Of a stretch of 64,000 nt of DNA, positions 34,073 through 52,600 are shown piece by piece. The notes under the pieces are model-generated. The model saw only the letters and a program-made list of their open reading frames with translations, was not told the origin of the DNA and searched no databases. How positions within the stretch are numbered: position 1 is the stretch's first letter; each line of letters begins with the position of its first letter. The position numbers were made by a program, and so were the translations under genes. The stretch covers positions 13,696,077-13,760,076 of the forward strand of contig OX335646.2 in assembly GCA_946894095.1 (NCBI GenBank). The letters run 5' to 3'. Source of the stretch: Incurvaria masculella. Lineage: Eukaryota > Arthropoda > Insecta > Lepidoptera > Incurvariidae.

Positions 34073-34624
34073 CTTAAGGTGGCCCAACCCGGCGGGCCCA
34101 ACTCATTCGCGGGCACGGTACAAAACCGTGCTGTTGCGCTCTGGGACCTTCTCCGTTTCACAGAATAAGACAGGCTCCGTGATGAGGAAGATGCAACATG
34201 TCCACAAAAAAGACAATGTGCATAGTGTATGATTTGGTAAGATTTACGAAAATTTTAATTTCAAGACGACTTATAGCTAAAAGTAAACCACGACCGCTGT
34301 AGTCAAAAATCTAACAAAAACCAAATAGATCATACATCTTTATTAAATAAGCTATGTCTGATGACTAATCTTTTTACGATGTTCTTACTTTATCATTGCG
34401 TAATCCACCTCCAAAGTTATTGAATAAAACGCGCGAAAAATTCGAACTTTCGGACCTTATAACTTAGAAACCAAACACAATTTGACAATGCCAATGGTCA
34501 TCAGACATCTAGTTCGATCAAATAAAGCTATTTTGAGCAAAATTTTGGATCTCTGACAAGAAATATGGGCATGATCTTCTTTCCCCTTTTGTATGGGGAG
34601 ATGAGCGGGTTGGGCCACCTTAAA
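34073..34624. mobile_element. MITE family C, complete 552-bp copy
   Basis: Left end CTTAAGGTGGCCCAACCC; right end GGGTTGGGCCACCTTAAAG, its exact inverse for 18 bp. Non-coding. A truncated copy lies at 16599-17062, and a decayed right end is visible at about 38165-38215. Confidence 0.85.
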
Positions 34625-34689
34625 GGGTCAGTTGCAGACTGGTTAACATTTATTTCAGGACCGAGTCATGTTACCAAACGCGATGATAT

Positions 34690-34895
34690 TTTTAGGTTTC
34701 CGTACCCAAAGGGTGCCAACGGAACCCTATTAATAAGCCTCCGCTGTCCTTCCGTCCGTCCGTCTGTTACAGAGCTGTGTCTCATGAACCGTAATAGTAA
34801 GCAGCTGAAATTTTCACTAAGTGTGTATTTATGTTGCCGCTATAACAACAAATAGGTAAAATAAAAAATTTATAGAATTAGAGGGGGGCCTCTAA
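34690..34895 (+). repeat. dispersed repeat family A, 5' part
   Basis: Has the GGTTTCCGTACCCAAAGGGTG start, the CCGTCCGTCCGTC tract, TCTCATGAACCGTAATA and the TTGCCGCTATAACAACAAAT word, then loses homology before the 3' end. Confidence 0.75.
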
Positions 34896-35298
34896 TTTCA
34901 ATCACTTAGAACTACGTTTATTTTTCTGTATTATTATTAATGTAAGAAATTAAGGTAATTAGTCCGTATTATTTAGTAGTATAAAACAGTTGATATTAAT
35001 TTGTATTTTACGTAACAATTAGTTTATGAGAGTTATGACACGATGCATCGGCATAGTAAAAGTGTTAATTAGTATTTATGTAGGTACTACGTTATATTCG
35101 TTATAGCAACGGAATTTGTTTTAAATATGTGTAGACTGAACACATTTAAAATAAAATTTTTGCTTATTTTAATTTCAAATATTCAAATAAGTTCAATAAG
35201 GGTTGTTTTTACTTTCGCAATATTTGGCGATACGATTTTTTTACTTAGTTGAAATATCCTAAAATAGTATTTATGTTCATTTGAATTAAATAGAGTTT

Positions 35299-35368
35299 CT
35301 ATTGTCTAAGATTGGCTTACCACAGTTATTTTCCTCGGTAACTGTGGTAAGCCAATCTTAGACAATAG
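35299..35368. other. perfect 30-bp hairpin with 10-nt loop
   Basis: Arms 35299-35328 and 35339-35368 are exact reverse complements (outer end CTATTGTCTAAG, inner end CACAGTTA). The loop is TTTTCCTCGG. No coding overlap is evident. Confidence 0.85.
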
Positions 35369-37928
35369 TTTAAACACCCACAGAACAGTCAAATCAAATT
35401 AAGTTTCGTTTGGATAATGTAAAGTTCGAATATCGCAGTGTGTCGATCTTTGGCCGCACCTCCCTACAACAGGAACCAGTGTGCGCCGGGTCCTTAGGTA
35501 TCCAGGAGTACCTCGCCAGTACGGCGTGTGCTCGAAACCTACGAACAATCCAAAGGACTTTCTGTGCTCTTCATCGTCGAGGATGCAGCGTTCTTGAACC
35601 GCATCCTGTGGGAGAAGGAGTAGCGTGGTGGCCACCCGCATACATCAGGAAGTCTTCATCGTGGTGAGTCGTCCCACCTTCTTTTATCCTAACCCCTAGA
35701 CGATTGTGCGTTGCATGGGACCACATACCATTTCTTTTTGCGAACCTATATAGGCCTCCCTTTTACAAAACCTTTACAAAACTATTAATTGTTAAATGAT
35801 TGATCCGCGGATTCGATCTACGATTTTTTTCGCCCACAATAGTGAAATAAACACTTAGATCTAAATGCTACTGCCAACTCTAGACTACTCCTACTACCAA
35901 AATCAACAATCCAGGCAACAACCAGTCCATGACAACTTTCGTTCATTTAGCAAAGACTATGCCCGCAATCTAAAATGTTTGTCCCCACAAACATCACCCG
36001 TTCAACAGCATAACGCCGGGTCCAGCCAATGGCTATCTCAGCATATTTTAGTGGAAATATGTGACCCCGAACCAACACACTTGGCAAGCGAGGTAACCAG
36101 CTTGCCCATCGTGTTATTTTTCGAAACTTTAATATAGGTATGCCCCATTCGAAGACAGCAGGAAGCAGCTGACAAGCCTACGTGGCTTACTCAGTACCCG
36201 TGAAAGTTTGAAAGCCCATGGGCTTCGTCGGACACCTCTAAGGTGAAGGCCTGCCATACAATAAATGCCGCGAGACCGGACGATGTACAGCCACAGTCGG
36301 CAGATGGTATGTCTCGTTCGGGATGCTGACATGTGCATAACAAAATAGGCGGGTTCAGGGGCTGAAATATCAGTACGAATAAAACATAAACATCGATAAC
36401 GAACTGTACATTATTTTTTCACGTAAACGGGCATAGGAGGATAGCTAATACTACATCCACTGTCGTTATACTAGCCCAACAATGTGGATCATGGTGCAGT
36501 CGTCTTCGATGTAGGATATTTTTGATTTTCCATACATTTTTCAAGCGGCGTTGCCGTGAAAATTAACATACACTGAACATTAATCTAAATCTTTATTACA
36601 ATTTGCAACTATAGGTTAAGAAATATGATAATGAACATTAAAATAATATAAATTTAATATTTAATAATCTTAATAATTTCCAATACTTCATTATGATTGA
36701 TATTCATTATTATGATGATATTCATCCTCTCGCGTAGGGATGAGCCGCATTTGTTCTTAAAGAAAATACGCCTTCCCTGAAAGTAAAAATAAAAATGAGA
36801 TAGTCGAAAAAATCCCTTCTTTCAGAATTACATATCCTTCGTTCATTATTATCAGTTGTTGCACTAAATTATAAGGTCATTTTCTATATTATTAAGGGCA
36901 CATATTTCAATAAACTCAACTCAACTCAGTATAAACAGCCAGATAACTATGCGACGGATTTATTAACGCTTCTGCTTATCCATCCGATATAGTAAGTCCA
37001 TATGTTTATTACTAAAATCAAAGTCAGATAATTGTGATAAAAGATATAATTTTCCGGCAATGACTATCCGTCTTTTCACAAACGTGAATTTGTGTGAACG
37101 TGTAAACGTGAATCAGTCCGATAAGTACTATCTGAGGATTGAAAAATCGGCCCTTAAGGGCCTGGTACTAGCCAAATCGCAAAGTTAGACGAGGCACCCC
37201 AAGTAAACTAACTAAGTCTGACGATTATAAGTGTCATCCTTACAATATATGATTCCTTGTCTAGGAATCGAATGATTTTCGTTAATGTATGTTTCCTTTT
37301 TAACCGACTTCAAAAAAGGAGGACTTTCTAGTTGGTCCCATTTTTTTTTTATCAAAATCGGTTCAGTAGTTTGGTACTTAACTATAACAAACATCGAATT
37401 TCTTAACCCCGCGAACCCAGAAAAGTGATTTTTTAGTTACAGTAGCTTTCTTTTCGGGTGAGATTGCTCAGTATGAGAGGTTTTTTTTTACTTCAACTGT
37501 TGGGGGTATTCAAGGGGGGTAAAAGAGGGCAAATTGTACACATTTCTATCTCTAGAGCCGCTGAACCCAGAAATGTCAGAGTATGTTTTGTTTTAGATGG
37601 GAATTCTTAAGAAGAAAATATTTTTGGAAATTATACTATTAGGGGGGTAAAACAGGTCAAAATGAACACATTTAGGCGAAAACCACTCATGTTGAGATCT
37701 CTGAAACCAATTATCCTCGAAACTTAAAATTTTCAGTGACTTCTTGTTAATTCGAAAAGGCTCGCTCACAACGGATTTTACAAAATTCAACTGTTAAGGG
37801 GGGATAAACGAGGCCGATATGTACACATTTTCATACAACTTAAACTTACGCAAGAAACAGACTATCCGGAACGATGGTAGGATGAGAAATTCAGAAGCTC
37901 AGCGGTTCCGGTTCATCGTTGTTTTGTC
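35369..37928. other. intergenic, no gene recognised
   Basis: A moderately GC-rich block at 35400-35670 has open frames on both strands but no family match I can defend. 37300-37350 carries the AACCGACTTCAAAAAAGGAGG word typical of a common TIR repeat. The rest is AT-rich. Confidence 0.45.
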
Positions 37929-38010
37929 TTTTTAGGGTTCCGTTCCCAAAGGGCACCAACTTCCGCTGTCCGTCCGTCCGTCCATCTGTCACAGCACTCT
38001 ATCTCACGTG
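37929..38010 (+). repeat. dispersed repeat family A, short 5' fragment
   Basis: GGGTTCCGTTCCCAAAGGGC, then the (GTCC)n tract and the CATCTGTCACAGCAC word. Confidence 0.65.
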
Positions 38011-38250
38011 ATCTCATCGTATCAATTATCGTACGTATCAACCGTGAACTCATGAATCCAGATAGTTACCGGTCTACCTTTCGTCAGAAATGAGATTTCT
38101 CAATGGTTGTATTTCTGCTAATGCTCGTTCATTGTATTGTATTGAATTGTATATGTATGTATATCTTCTTTCCACTTTGTATGTGAAGTTGAGCAGGAGG
38201 GCTCGCCCACCTTGACTTAAAAGTTACGCCACCACTAAAAAGCAAAAAAT

Positions 38251-39370
38251 AAAATATTTTTAAATAAAAAAAGGACCGCCTTCAAAAAAACCGGAACTAA
38301 AAAGCAAAAAATAATTGGTTACTTTTAATTAATGTACGAAAAGCTATTTTAATTCTAACTAATTATGTACAATTTCTTAATTTTTAATCATCTTTTGAAG
38401 TCGGTGCCTTGGGTAGACGTTCTTTAAGGGCTGCAAGTAGTTAGATTAATATTACCTATGGCTAAGAAAGAAATATAAGTAGGTAGCTACTTACATTTAC
38501 CTACTTGAACAAAACACAATAACAAAAATTACATGAACAAACTGGTCGGAAAAACGTATGTAAGTAGGTATTTAGGCAAGTACTTTGTAATTTAAATATG
38601 CCTTATACTTAAACTAAATACCTAATACAATAAAAACAAAATATTTACAAGAAAACCTTACGAACAAACCAATATAAAAACAACGACCACTTATATGATA
38701 AATATTTAGGTAGGTGTAGCTTGTACTTTTTATTCTACCTAAATACCTACATAACACAAAACAAAAAAAAATACAAACATAAAAAAGAACAGAAAACAAT
38801 AGGTAGCGACTTTGAGGTGTCTGCTCTCAACTTCGTGTCAAAACGAAACGAGAGAAAGTGTGCGGTTAGTACAGATCTCACCAATTTCGGCAGAAATCGT
38901 CTCGTTCAGACAACGATGTCGCAGGGCAGTACCAATCAACACAGAGCAGCGAATTAACGTCCTCCTTCACCAGTCCAGCCTTTATAAACCCGAAAGTACT
39001 AATAATAATCGCTGAAACCCAATTTCAGTACGCTGCGCTGTATCGATATCAGCTTGCACGTAAACCAACGCTAAGGGCATCTCCAGTTAGACAAAATGCT
39101 CTGTGGACCAATCATTACTGACTCAGGTTGTTTACGCTCTCGTAGACTTCGGGTGTGTTCGGCTGAAATAGTGTCTGTTCGGTCAGCAGCGTGCGAAGCG
39201 AACTCTACCCAAGGCACCGACTTCAAAAGATGATTAAAAATTAAGAAATTGTACATAATTAGTTAGAATTAAAATAGCTTTTCGTACATTAATTAAAAGT
39301 AACCAATTATTTTTTGCTTTTTAGTTCCGGTTTTTTTGAAGGCGGTCCTTTTTTTATTTAAAAATATTTT
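38251..39370. mobile_element. 1.12-kb foldback-type element with identical 167-bp arms
   Basis: 38251-38417 and 39204-39370 are inverted copies that I read as 100% identical (outer end AAAATATTTTTAAATAAA, inner end CCTTGGGTAGA). The 786-bp interior has a TATA-like CTTTATAAACC near 38.98 kb but no convincing reading frame. It lies just downstream of lipase 1 on that gene's strand. Confidence 0.85.
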
Positions 39371-39846
39371 TTCTATACAAAATACATTGCGGAAACGGTG
39401 TCCATTTCCGAACTTTTTTGACTAAATGTAGAAATCTAAAAGCAAATGGAATTTTTTGTTTATGCATATATGCTGTTTTTGCTTATATCTAGAAATCGAA
39501 TGACTTTCAGATTTCTAATGAGAAAAATCATTTTTTTTTTATTATTATTATTTAAATAAATGATGGAATAAAAAAATATTAACAATCCATTATCAGTCTG
39601 GAGTTCTATTTGGATTTGCTGAAGCGTTTCACTACATGTTATTACATTTGTTAAAAAGTGCATTTGTATGGCGCGAGTAGTTGGCTAGTCCTAGCGCCTT
39701 AAGCAATTAGCATAAATAATGGTGATCAAGAGAATATTGCAGAAATCGCAAGTATAACTGGTCAAGTACAGGGTCGGGTCGAAATGCTGAAACTACAATC
39801 TCACGAGGTAAAGAAGAAGAGAAGAAGAACAATTGTGCATACTCAC

Positions 39847-46465
<6,619 letters not shown>

Positions 46466-46520
46466 TACACGTCGTCGTAGGTACAGTCTCCTTAGGGATA
46501 AGCTGTCGTCGACTGCCCAA

Positions 46521-46526
46521 TTTATA
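46521..46526 (-). promoter_or_regulatory. TATA box of lipase 1
   Basis: TATAAA on the minus strand, 56 bp before the signal-peptide ATG at 46465. The spacing supports that small first exon. Confidence 0.55.
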
Positions 46527-46691
46527 AAAGATTTTACGATCCCATTTATTTAAGGTACTTTTCATAAGAGCTTGTTTTTAGATAATGTAACTATACCAAT
46601 GCGACTACTTAAAGATGCTACTTATTGTACTTGATTGTAGAATAAGGATAAGCAATCAGCAATATTTAGGGTTCTGTAACCATGCACCCTT

Positions 46692-46985
46692 ATTTTTTTT
46701 TATGTAACTGGACATGGATGGCTAATACCGAACCGAACGAATACCGAATATGATCAGACATAAATTAGCCTTATATTGCTCGGCTACATTGATCTGGATG
46801 GAAAATTCGGACCATCATTCATTCAATGCGATTAACCCTACCACCTAGTAAGTAAAGAAATAAGGGGACCTACAGTTTTACGTAGAATCCGACCCACGGC
46901 CAGGCAGAACCTAACCGCGCTCAGAGGTGCTTCACCAGCTTATCGATTCGCAATAGGTCGCACACTGAGCTACCGAGGCTGCCAA
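46692..46985 (-). mobile_element. SINE copy, minus orientation
   Basis: Poly-T start (the reverse of an A tail), then GGACATGGATGGCTAATACC, CCTACCACCTAGTAAGTAA and a head ending GAGCTACCGAGGCTGCCA. The head is more diverged from 5S rRNA than that of the copy at 17.1 kb. Confidence 0.75.
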
Positions 46986-47697
46986 TGTGTTCTACAGTGT
47001 CTGTCATGTGTAAGTCTTAAGAGTCTTCTAGTTCTTCATCCAAAGCTACTCGTATTTGTACCATTGTTTTAGTCGCATCAGCCAACTCCTAAAGTCACAA
47101 ATTAAATTTCATCCTAACTACTCGTGTAGGTTTCGCCGCGTCAAAAGAATTCATTTAGGTAACCCCGTTCCACTTCATTTAGGTAACCCCGCGCATGCCG
47201 TAAGATACGAATAATGGATTCACCGTCCATCCATGTCCATTCAAATAAAATAAAATAAAAGAATAAGTTATTATTTAGTTATTATTTTATTCTAAAGTTA
47301 TCGTCGTAAGTATCTTCTTAACCTACAAAATAAACCTATGATAAATAAAAATACGAAAATGAGTTAGTTCTTTGCCTGCGAATCCCTAAACATGATTTGC
47401 TCGAAATGACATTTTGTGTTATAATTTGATAAGCTAGTGTCAACCTATCAAGGCTCGTTGTATATAAATGCGTAATCTGTGTTTTATCTAGTACAGTACC
47501 TACTTGACTCTATTAAAGGCATACTTTATTTACACGACACTTAACACGGATAAAATGTTTTAGGGATATGAGTGATGTAGAAGAACTTCAGACCAGTCCT
47601 TTAATGCAGGGTCATCATCAGCAAGTATCATTGAATTTGAACCACCAAGTTCTACAGTATTTTTCATTTAATTTTTTTTGTCAAAATAAAGGCCTTT
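46986..47697. other. intergenic, no gene seen
   Basis: AT-rich with a small repeat (TTCATTTAGGTAACCCCG twice near 47.15-47.19 kb). Upstream of lipase 1 and beyond its promoter. Confidence 0.45.
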
Positions 47698-47975
47698 TTA
47701 ACCGACTTCGAAAAAAGGAGGAGGTTATCAATTCGTCTGTAGGTTTTTTTTTAGTTTTTTTTTTTATGTTTGTTACCTCATAACTTTTGATACTTTTGAG
47801 GTTACCGCGGTCGTTAGACATGTTTGAAAAATATTACGGCTTTTCACGCGGCAGGAAGAGATATTCTCCGACGTTTCGAGCTAATCATTCAGCCCGTTGT
47901 CAAGGAGGCATCCGCCGCGCTCGTGCGCAGCAGACGACTGAGGTGACCGCTAGGCTCGCCGTGGGCGTAGATCGT
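47698..47975 (+). repeat. dispersed repeat with AACCGACTTCGAAAAAAGGAGG start
   Basis: The first part recurs at 48319-48366 and 37300-37350. The second part (47818-47945) recurs at 7877-7977. Confidence 0.65.
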
Positions 47976-47979
47976 AGCT

Positions 47980-48207
47980 GTGAGTGGGGCCGGAAGCGGA
48001 AATGTGTCTGGCTGAGATTAAGAAGCACAGCAACTTCAATCGAGAAGACTCATTTAAGCTCTCTGCAATGTGGAACCCCGTGCTTCAGCCACTTAGAAGG
48101 GGCCAACGAGACGATAATATCGGCGACGATATTGTCAGCTAATATTGCCTGTCGTCTGAAGTTCGGACCGCAGCCAGAGACACATTTCCGCTTCCGCCCC
48201 CACTCAC
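47980..48207. mobile_element. 228-bp MITE with about 35-bp TIRs
   Basis: Left GTGAGTGGGG..CGGAAGCGGAAATGTGTCTGGCTG; the right end is its inverse with small differences (an extra CT). Non-coding. Confidence 0.75.
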
Positions 48208-48258
48208 AAATTAGTAAGTGTACTTCAGATTTACTAAAAATAAACAAATAAAAAAAAA

Positions 48259-48570
48259 TTAACAAAAAAATAACCGACTTCAAAGAAAAAGCACTAAAAA
48301 GTAAAATATAATTTCAATTTTTTAACCGACTTCGAAAAAAAGGAGGAGGTTCTCAATTCGTCGGATTTTTTTTTTTTTTGTAGTTACGATTTCTGTTATT
48401 TTTTGAGTCGGTGTCAGCCAAGGTTAGGTTAGGTTAGGTTAGGTTAGGTTAGGTTCTCTTGATTGGCGCAGCGCGTGCCCGGCTGACGCCGACTCAAAAA
48501 ATAACAGAAATGGAAATTATTTTTTACTTTTTAGTGCTTTTTCTTTGAAGTCGGTTATTTTTTTTGTTAA
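48259..48570. mobile_element. TIR element enclosing a hairpin and (TTAGG)n
   Basis: 47-49-bp inverted ends (TTAACAAAAAAATAACCGAC at the left, GAAGTCGGTTATTTTTTTTG at the right). Inside, 48389-48419 and 48481-48511 are 31-nt inverted arms with one mismatch, and between them lies the telomere-like array. Confidence 0.8.
48420..48456 (+). repeat. interstitial (GGTTA)n telomere-like array
   Basis: Six to seven uninterrupted GGTTA units, the same-strand permutation of the insect telomere repeat TTAGG. Confidence 0.9.
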
Positions 48571-48579
48571 ATTTTGTTT

Positions 48580-48710
48580 TTTTCACCTACTACTGACAAG
48601 CCTAATCGCCACATATTAGGGGCCTCTTTTAGCAGCTTGCAATCAATACCAGTACAAGATAATCAGCACTTTAGTAATAAAGGCCCTTACAGTATCAATT
48701 AAAATAAATC
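48580..48710 (-). mobile_element. MITE family B, minus orientation
   Basis: TTTCACCTACTACTGA start, then CGCCACATATTAGGG, GCAGCTTGCAATCAATACCA and TAATCAGCACTTTAG, the inverse of the family core. The distal TIR is lost. Confidence 0.7.
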
Positions 48711-49289
48711 CAATCTAAGTATCAACAAAAAAAACCAGGCTAAGTGATGTGCATAAATGAGGGGAATATGCTGGCGAGACGGTTCGCTCTTTCTTTTTTA
48801 AATTTAAAATTCTGCTGCTAGTCACTGTATCCGTGTCAGTTGTGTGCTGACTACACTCAACGAGCATACAACGGCCTGCGACTGCAGTACAAAAAGGCGT
48901 TTCGCTATCTGCTTCGTCTGCCCAGGTATTGCAGCGCCTCGGGTATGTCGCAGAGGCGAGGGTGTACAGTTTTGCTGCCGTTATCCGGTATTATTTTAAT
49001 ACCGGAAATTCTATTGATGTTATTATTGTCAATAGATCGTTAATGGTTCCAAAATTGAAAATAGATAGCGCGTTTGCATCTTTCTGTTAGTTTTCTTAAT
49101 AAAAAACCCTTCACGAACAAAATTATTGCACACCATCTGTCGGCAACACCGCCAGTGACTGACGCTCAGCCACGCCTTCTTATCACGTGGGCTGTGACGT
49201 AGGGCCCCAGTTAGTGGCCACGTACCCAGTTTGTTTAGACTTTAGGCTTCCAGATCCTCTCTACCTCCCTCCTCCGCGGCTACCACGCC
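48711..49289. other. intergenic, no gene seen
   Basis: A short frame at 48840-49043 has no recognisable features; the rest is unassigned. Confidence 0.4.
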
Positions 49290-49445
49290 TATTGTCAAGA
49301 TATTAACCCAACACACCGCATAGGAACCAGTTGACATGCCAGGACCTTCTTCATATTAACATGGCTATATTGAACTTGGTCGAAATTTTACCACTAACAA
49401 TTTAATAGAAATTTTACACTTCGACCATCGTTCATTCATTTAAAC
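49290..49445 (-). repeat. SINE fragment, minus orientation
   Basis: AACCCAACACACCGCATAGG, CATGCCAGGACCTTC and TTCGACCATCGTTCATTCA match the tail and middle of the SINE family in inverse order; the head is absent. Confidence 0.6.
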
Positions 49446-49525
49446 CTATGGGGTAAAAAAAGATGTTAAGCACGAACCTTATAAGCGGGGTTTTATTAAG
49501 TACATAAAACAAATTAAAACACTTT

Positions 49526-49531
49526 TTTATT
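49526..49531 (-). terminator. polyadenylation signal of lipase 2
   Basis: AATAAA on the minus strand, 134 nt after the lipase 2 stop codon. Confidence 0.5.
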
Positions 49532-49664
49532 CTTAATATTCATGATTTAATAAAATAATCCTACAAATTAAAATAGGAATTTGCAATTACAAAATCAATC
49601 TCGATATTTTATAGTGCATCACTTGCAGTCGTGGTCGGTGTCGAGCAGCTCCATGCGAGCCTCA

Positions 49665-52600
49665 TCAGAACGGATAGTTCCTGGCGGTGTTAACACGGTA
49701 GAGTCCAGCCCTGCGAAAAAGTGGACTGATATATATATATGTGGGATGTCCAGCATAGACATATTTTACTTTTAAAAAACATGTTCGGAGACTGCTGGAT
49801 GGCTTACAGTGAAAATCTAACAAGCTATTTTGTTGTTATATTGTTGCTAATAACCTATACTTAGTACGTAAAACATTATTAAAGCCTAAATATAAATAAA
49901 AATTAATCACATTAATTTCAGGTGACCGATTTCTTAAATTGCAATATGTTCCCAATATTACGAATTCACTATTGTTCCAAGTAAAAGTTTTTTTTTTCCT
50001 TTGATTAGTTTTTTGTTTTCTATTTTATCTTTCTTCACGTACCTTGTTTTTTGGATCTGTATGTTTCGGTGGAAAGCGTGTGGAAATAAGTTAAGATTCT
50101 TTAAGTATTGTTTGCATTGTATGTATTTGTATAATTGTTTCTGTGTCTTTTCCTTAAATAAATAAATAAATAAAAATGTCTACATCGTATGATACTGTCA
50201 TATGAACATCAGAACCGGAAACGCCTAAGCATGGATAAACTGCAATGCTCGCGCTCGAAGGTATTCGTTGCCGTCATATCAGTAACTGTAAACAACATTG
50301 TGCATTTACCGGTCCTTGCGACTTGTATAAAATTTATAAAAAAATATTTCGGCTTTCGTGAAGGCAAAGGAAATCTAAGATTTGAATATTTTAAGAAATG
50401 AATTCTTTGGGCATTGACCAAGGTAGAATTTTGCACGGCGACTGCCATTGAACTAGCGAAATCGTCTTCCAGGCATTAACGGTCCCGTAAAAGTTGTCAG
50501 ATTTTAATGAAGATTTTAAATCACTTGAGGAAGCTTTCTTCTGTATCAGTTTGTTTTTATTTAATGGTAAATATCTATATTTTTCATTGAAAAAAATCTA
50601 AATTGCAGGTCAAACAGGCAATTGTTTTTCAATATTTTAAGCCATTATTTTCCAATATAAAAGTAATATAAAAAAATAAGACGTAGATTTTTTAAATTTA
50701 TTTTAGAATCCAAAATTTGGATTCGAAAATATATTAGAAACCCAAACGTCTTCAAACAAATTTAAAATCCTGGAAGGACATTAAAGATGACGTGCTTCGA
50801 TTATTCGTTGTTTAGACTAAGGCCATCTTCTAAGACAAGATGTTTTGATTATTTAGAAGGAAACCATCGCTCGACGCGGAACAGGCAGGCAATGCACCCA
50901 TTTGCTGTCGATATTCCCAAAATAAGAACCAGCCATTATTCTAAATGCTTTATCCATTTGGGTTGGTAAACAATGGAATTGACTCCTTGCAGAGTAATTT
51001 CCCCCAAATTACAAAATTGGTTCCTTCAAACATAGTATGAAGAATGCCCGGCATGGTTTTCGCAGCCCCCGTGAAACTTCGAAAACCCATCAGTGTCGTG
51101 TGGCACGTCTGTGAGGTGATGAGCTCGCGTCGGCATATGCCGTACTTAACATATGTATATCTATCATCTATATAAGAATTTCCGTAAATCGTTCTCACGC
51201 CTTGTATAAGTTATTGTTTATGCACGTTAACGTGTCAATCTTCTTTGAACTTCTTCTACCCATGTGCGGTGGAGGTTGCTGGAATGTGTTTACTCACCCG
51301 GTCTTGTGGTAGTCACCGTTGCCCAGCTCGAAGAGAGGGCCGGTGCAGCGGTCGCGCTCGGCGTCGCGTTGACTCTCGCACTGATTGCCGTGCAGGTGGT
51401 TGTACTTCACTGTTGCAGCGAAGTACTCGTAGGCCCTGGGACCCAAGATTATCATTTATTTTTAAATAAAATAGTGTTGCACTTGATAAAGACCGGAATT
51501 TAACCAAACTAGCCAACGAGCATGGAAGAATGGGAGTCAGACTGATGGGAGACTCAGCGTAGCAATTTTTAAATACAATGGCGCTAGCGCCGGCAAGTAT
51601 GTTAGCCACTACTGTAAGACGTACCTAAGAACTTCACAAGATGCTAATTAGTGCAACGAAAATTCAGTTTTGCGAGAATTTTTCGTTAACGCTTAATTCG
51701 GAAACACATGGAAATGTTGCACTTTATGTCACTTATCCCGTGTGGCGCTGCGATCGATTACCAGAATACCAAAGTAATATCAAAGTGAATTCCTCTCCTG
51801 AGACCACTCCTGATTTATCATTTCGGAATTCTCAGCCTTTCGGCACGAACACCCTTCCTCTCTGCCTGTCTCAGTCGTTATTAGGTAACTTCATCCTGGG
51901 CACTAAAACCATTGAGCTCGGGTCTTAGTCATTAGAAGCCAGGTAGGTTAGGTTAAGTTAGGTTAGGTTTTTATCAATTCGGAGTTCCTGGCAACAGCCT
52001 ACCTGCCGTGGGAGCAGGTGCTGATCCAGCAGCCGGGCATGCTGGAGCCGCCGTTGGGCCAGAAGTCGACGTCGCCGAGGATGTCGTTGAGGCCGAGCAT
52101 GGTGGACGTGTGCATCACCTCCACGTAGCGCCCGTCGCTCGCACTAAGGCGGTTGCTGTCGCTGCCCCATAGCGGCCCGGCGGGGTCCAGAGCTGCCCAC
52201 AAAGTGCACTCATATTATGAACACGCTCGCTGTTGGAGCTTGAAAGGGAAACCTTACTTCTACTTAATCTGAACTTTTCTTATTTTAGCCCAGTCAGACC
52301 ACAGGGAGATTTTCATCCAGAAGAACCATTCCATCGGTTAACCATCGCTCCACGATTCTAGACTCCGTCGATATTATTTGTAGCAAAATTCGGATGTGAT
52401 GCAGATTCTTTTTTACTGACTTGATCGAATCTGCGGATCTATCCGTTTGTGGCGTAATTTAGGGCAGTTTAACTACCAAAAGTTTTTTGATTTTTTTACC
52501 AACTGATATTTAAATAAATGGGATGTATACGACAATATAATCATATTGCGATTAGGTTTAAACCAAGGATCATATTATAAATATGCTTTAACCGTTGTTT

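Noticed and set aside
35399..35670. Open frames on both strands of a GC-richer block
   Set aside because: No motif, signal peptide or splice evidence in either strand; probably old repeat sequence.
39720..39838. Possible tiny last exon of lipase 1 (NISTRPCT-stop)
   Set aside because: The acceptor and frame fit, but the peptide lacks the conserved C-terminal strand seen in lipase 2, so I do not claim it.
49623..49713. Alternative lipase 2 C-terminus ending DTDHDCK
   Set aside because: It needs a different phase at the 51298 donor; the phase-correct frame ends in the family-typical GLY..PF-stop.
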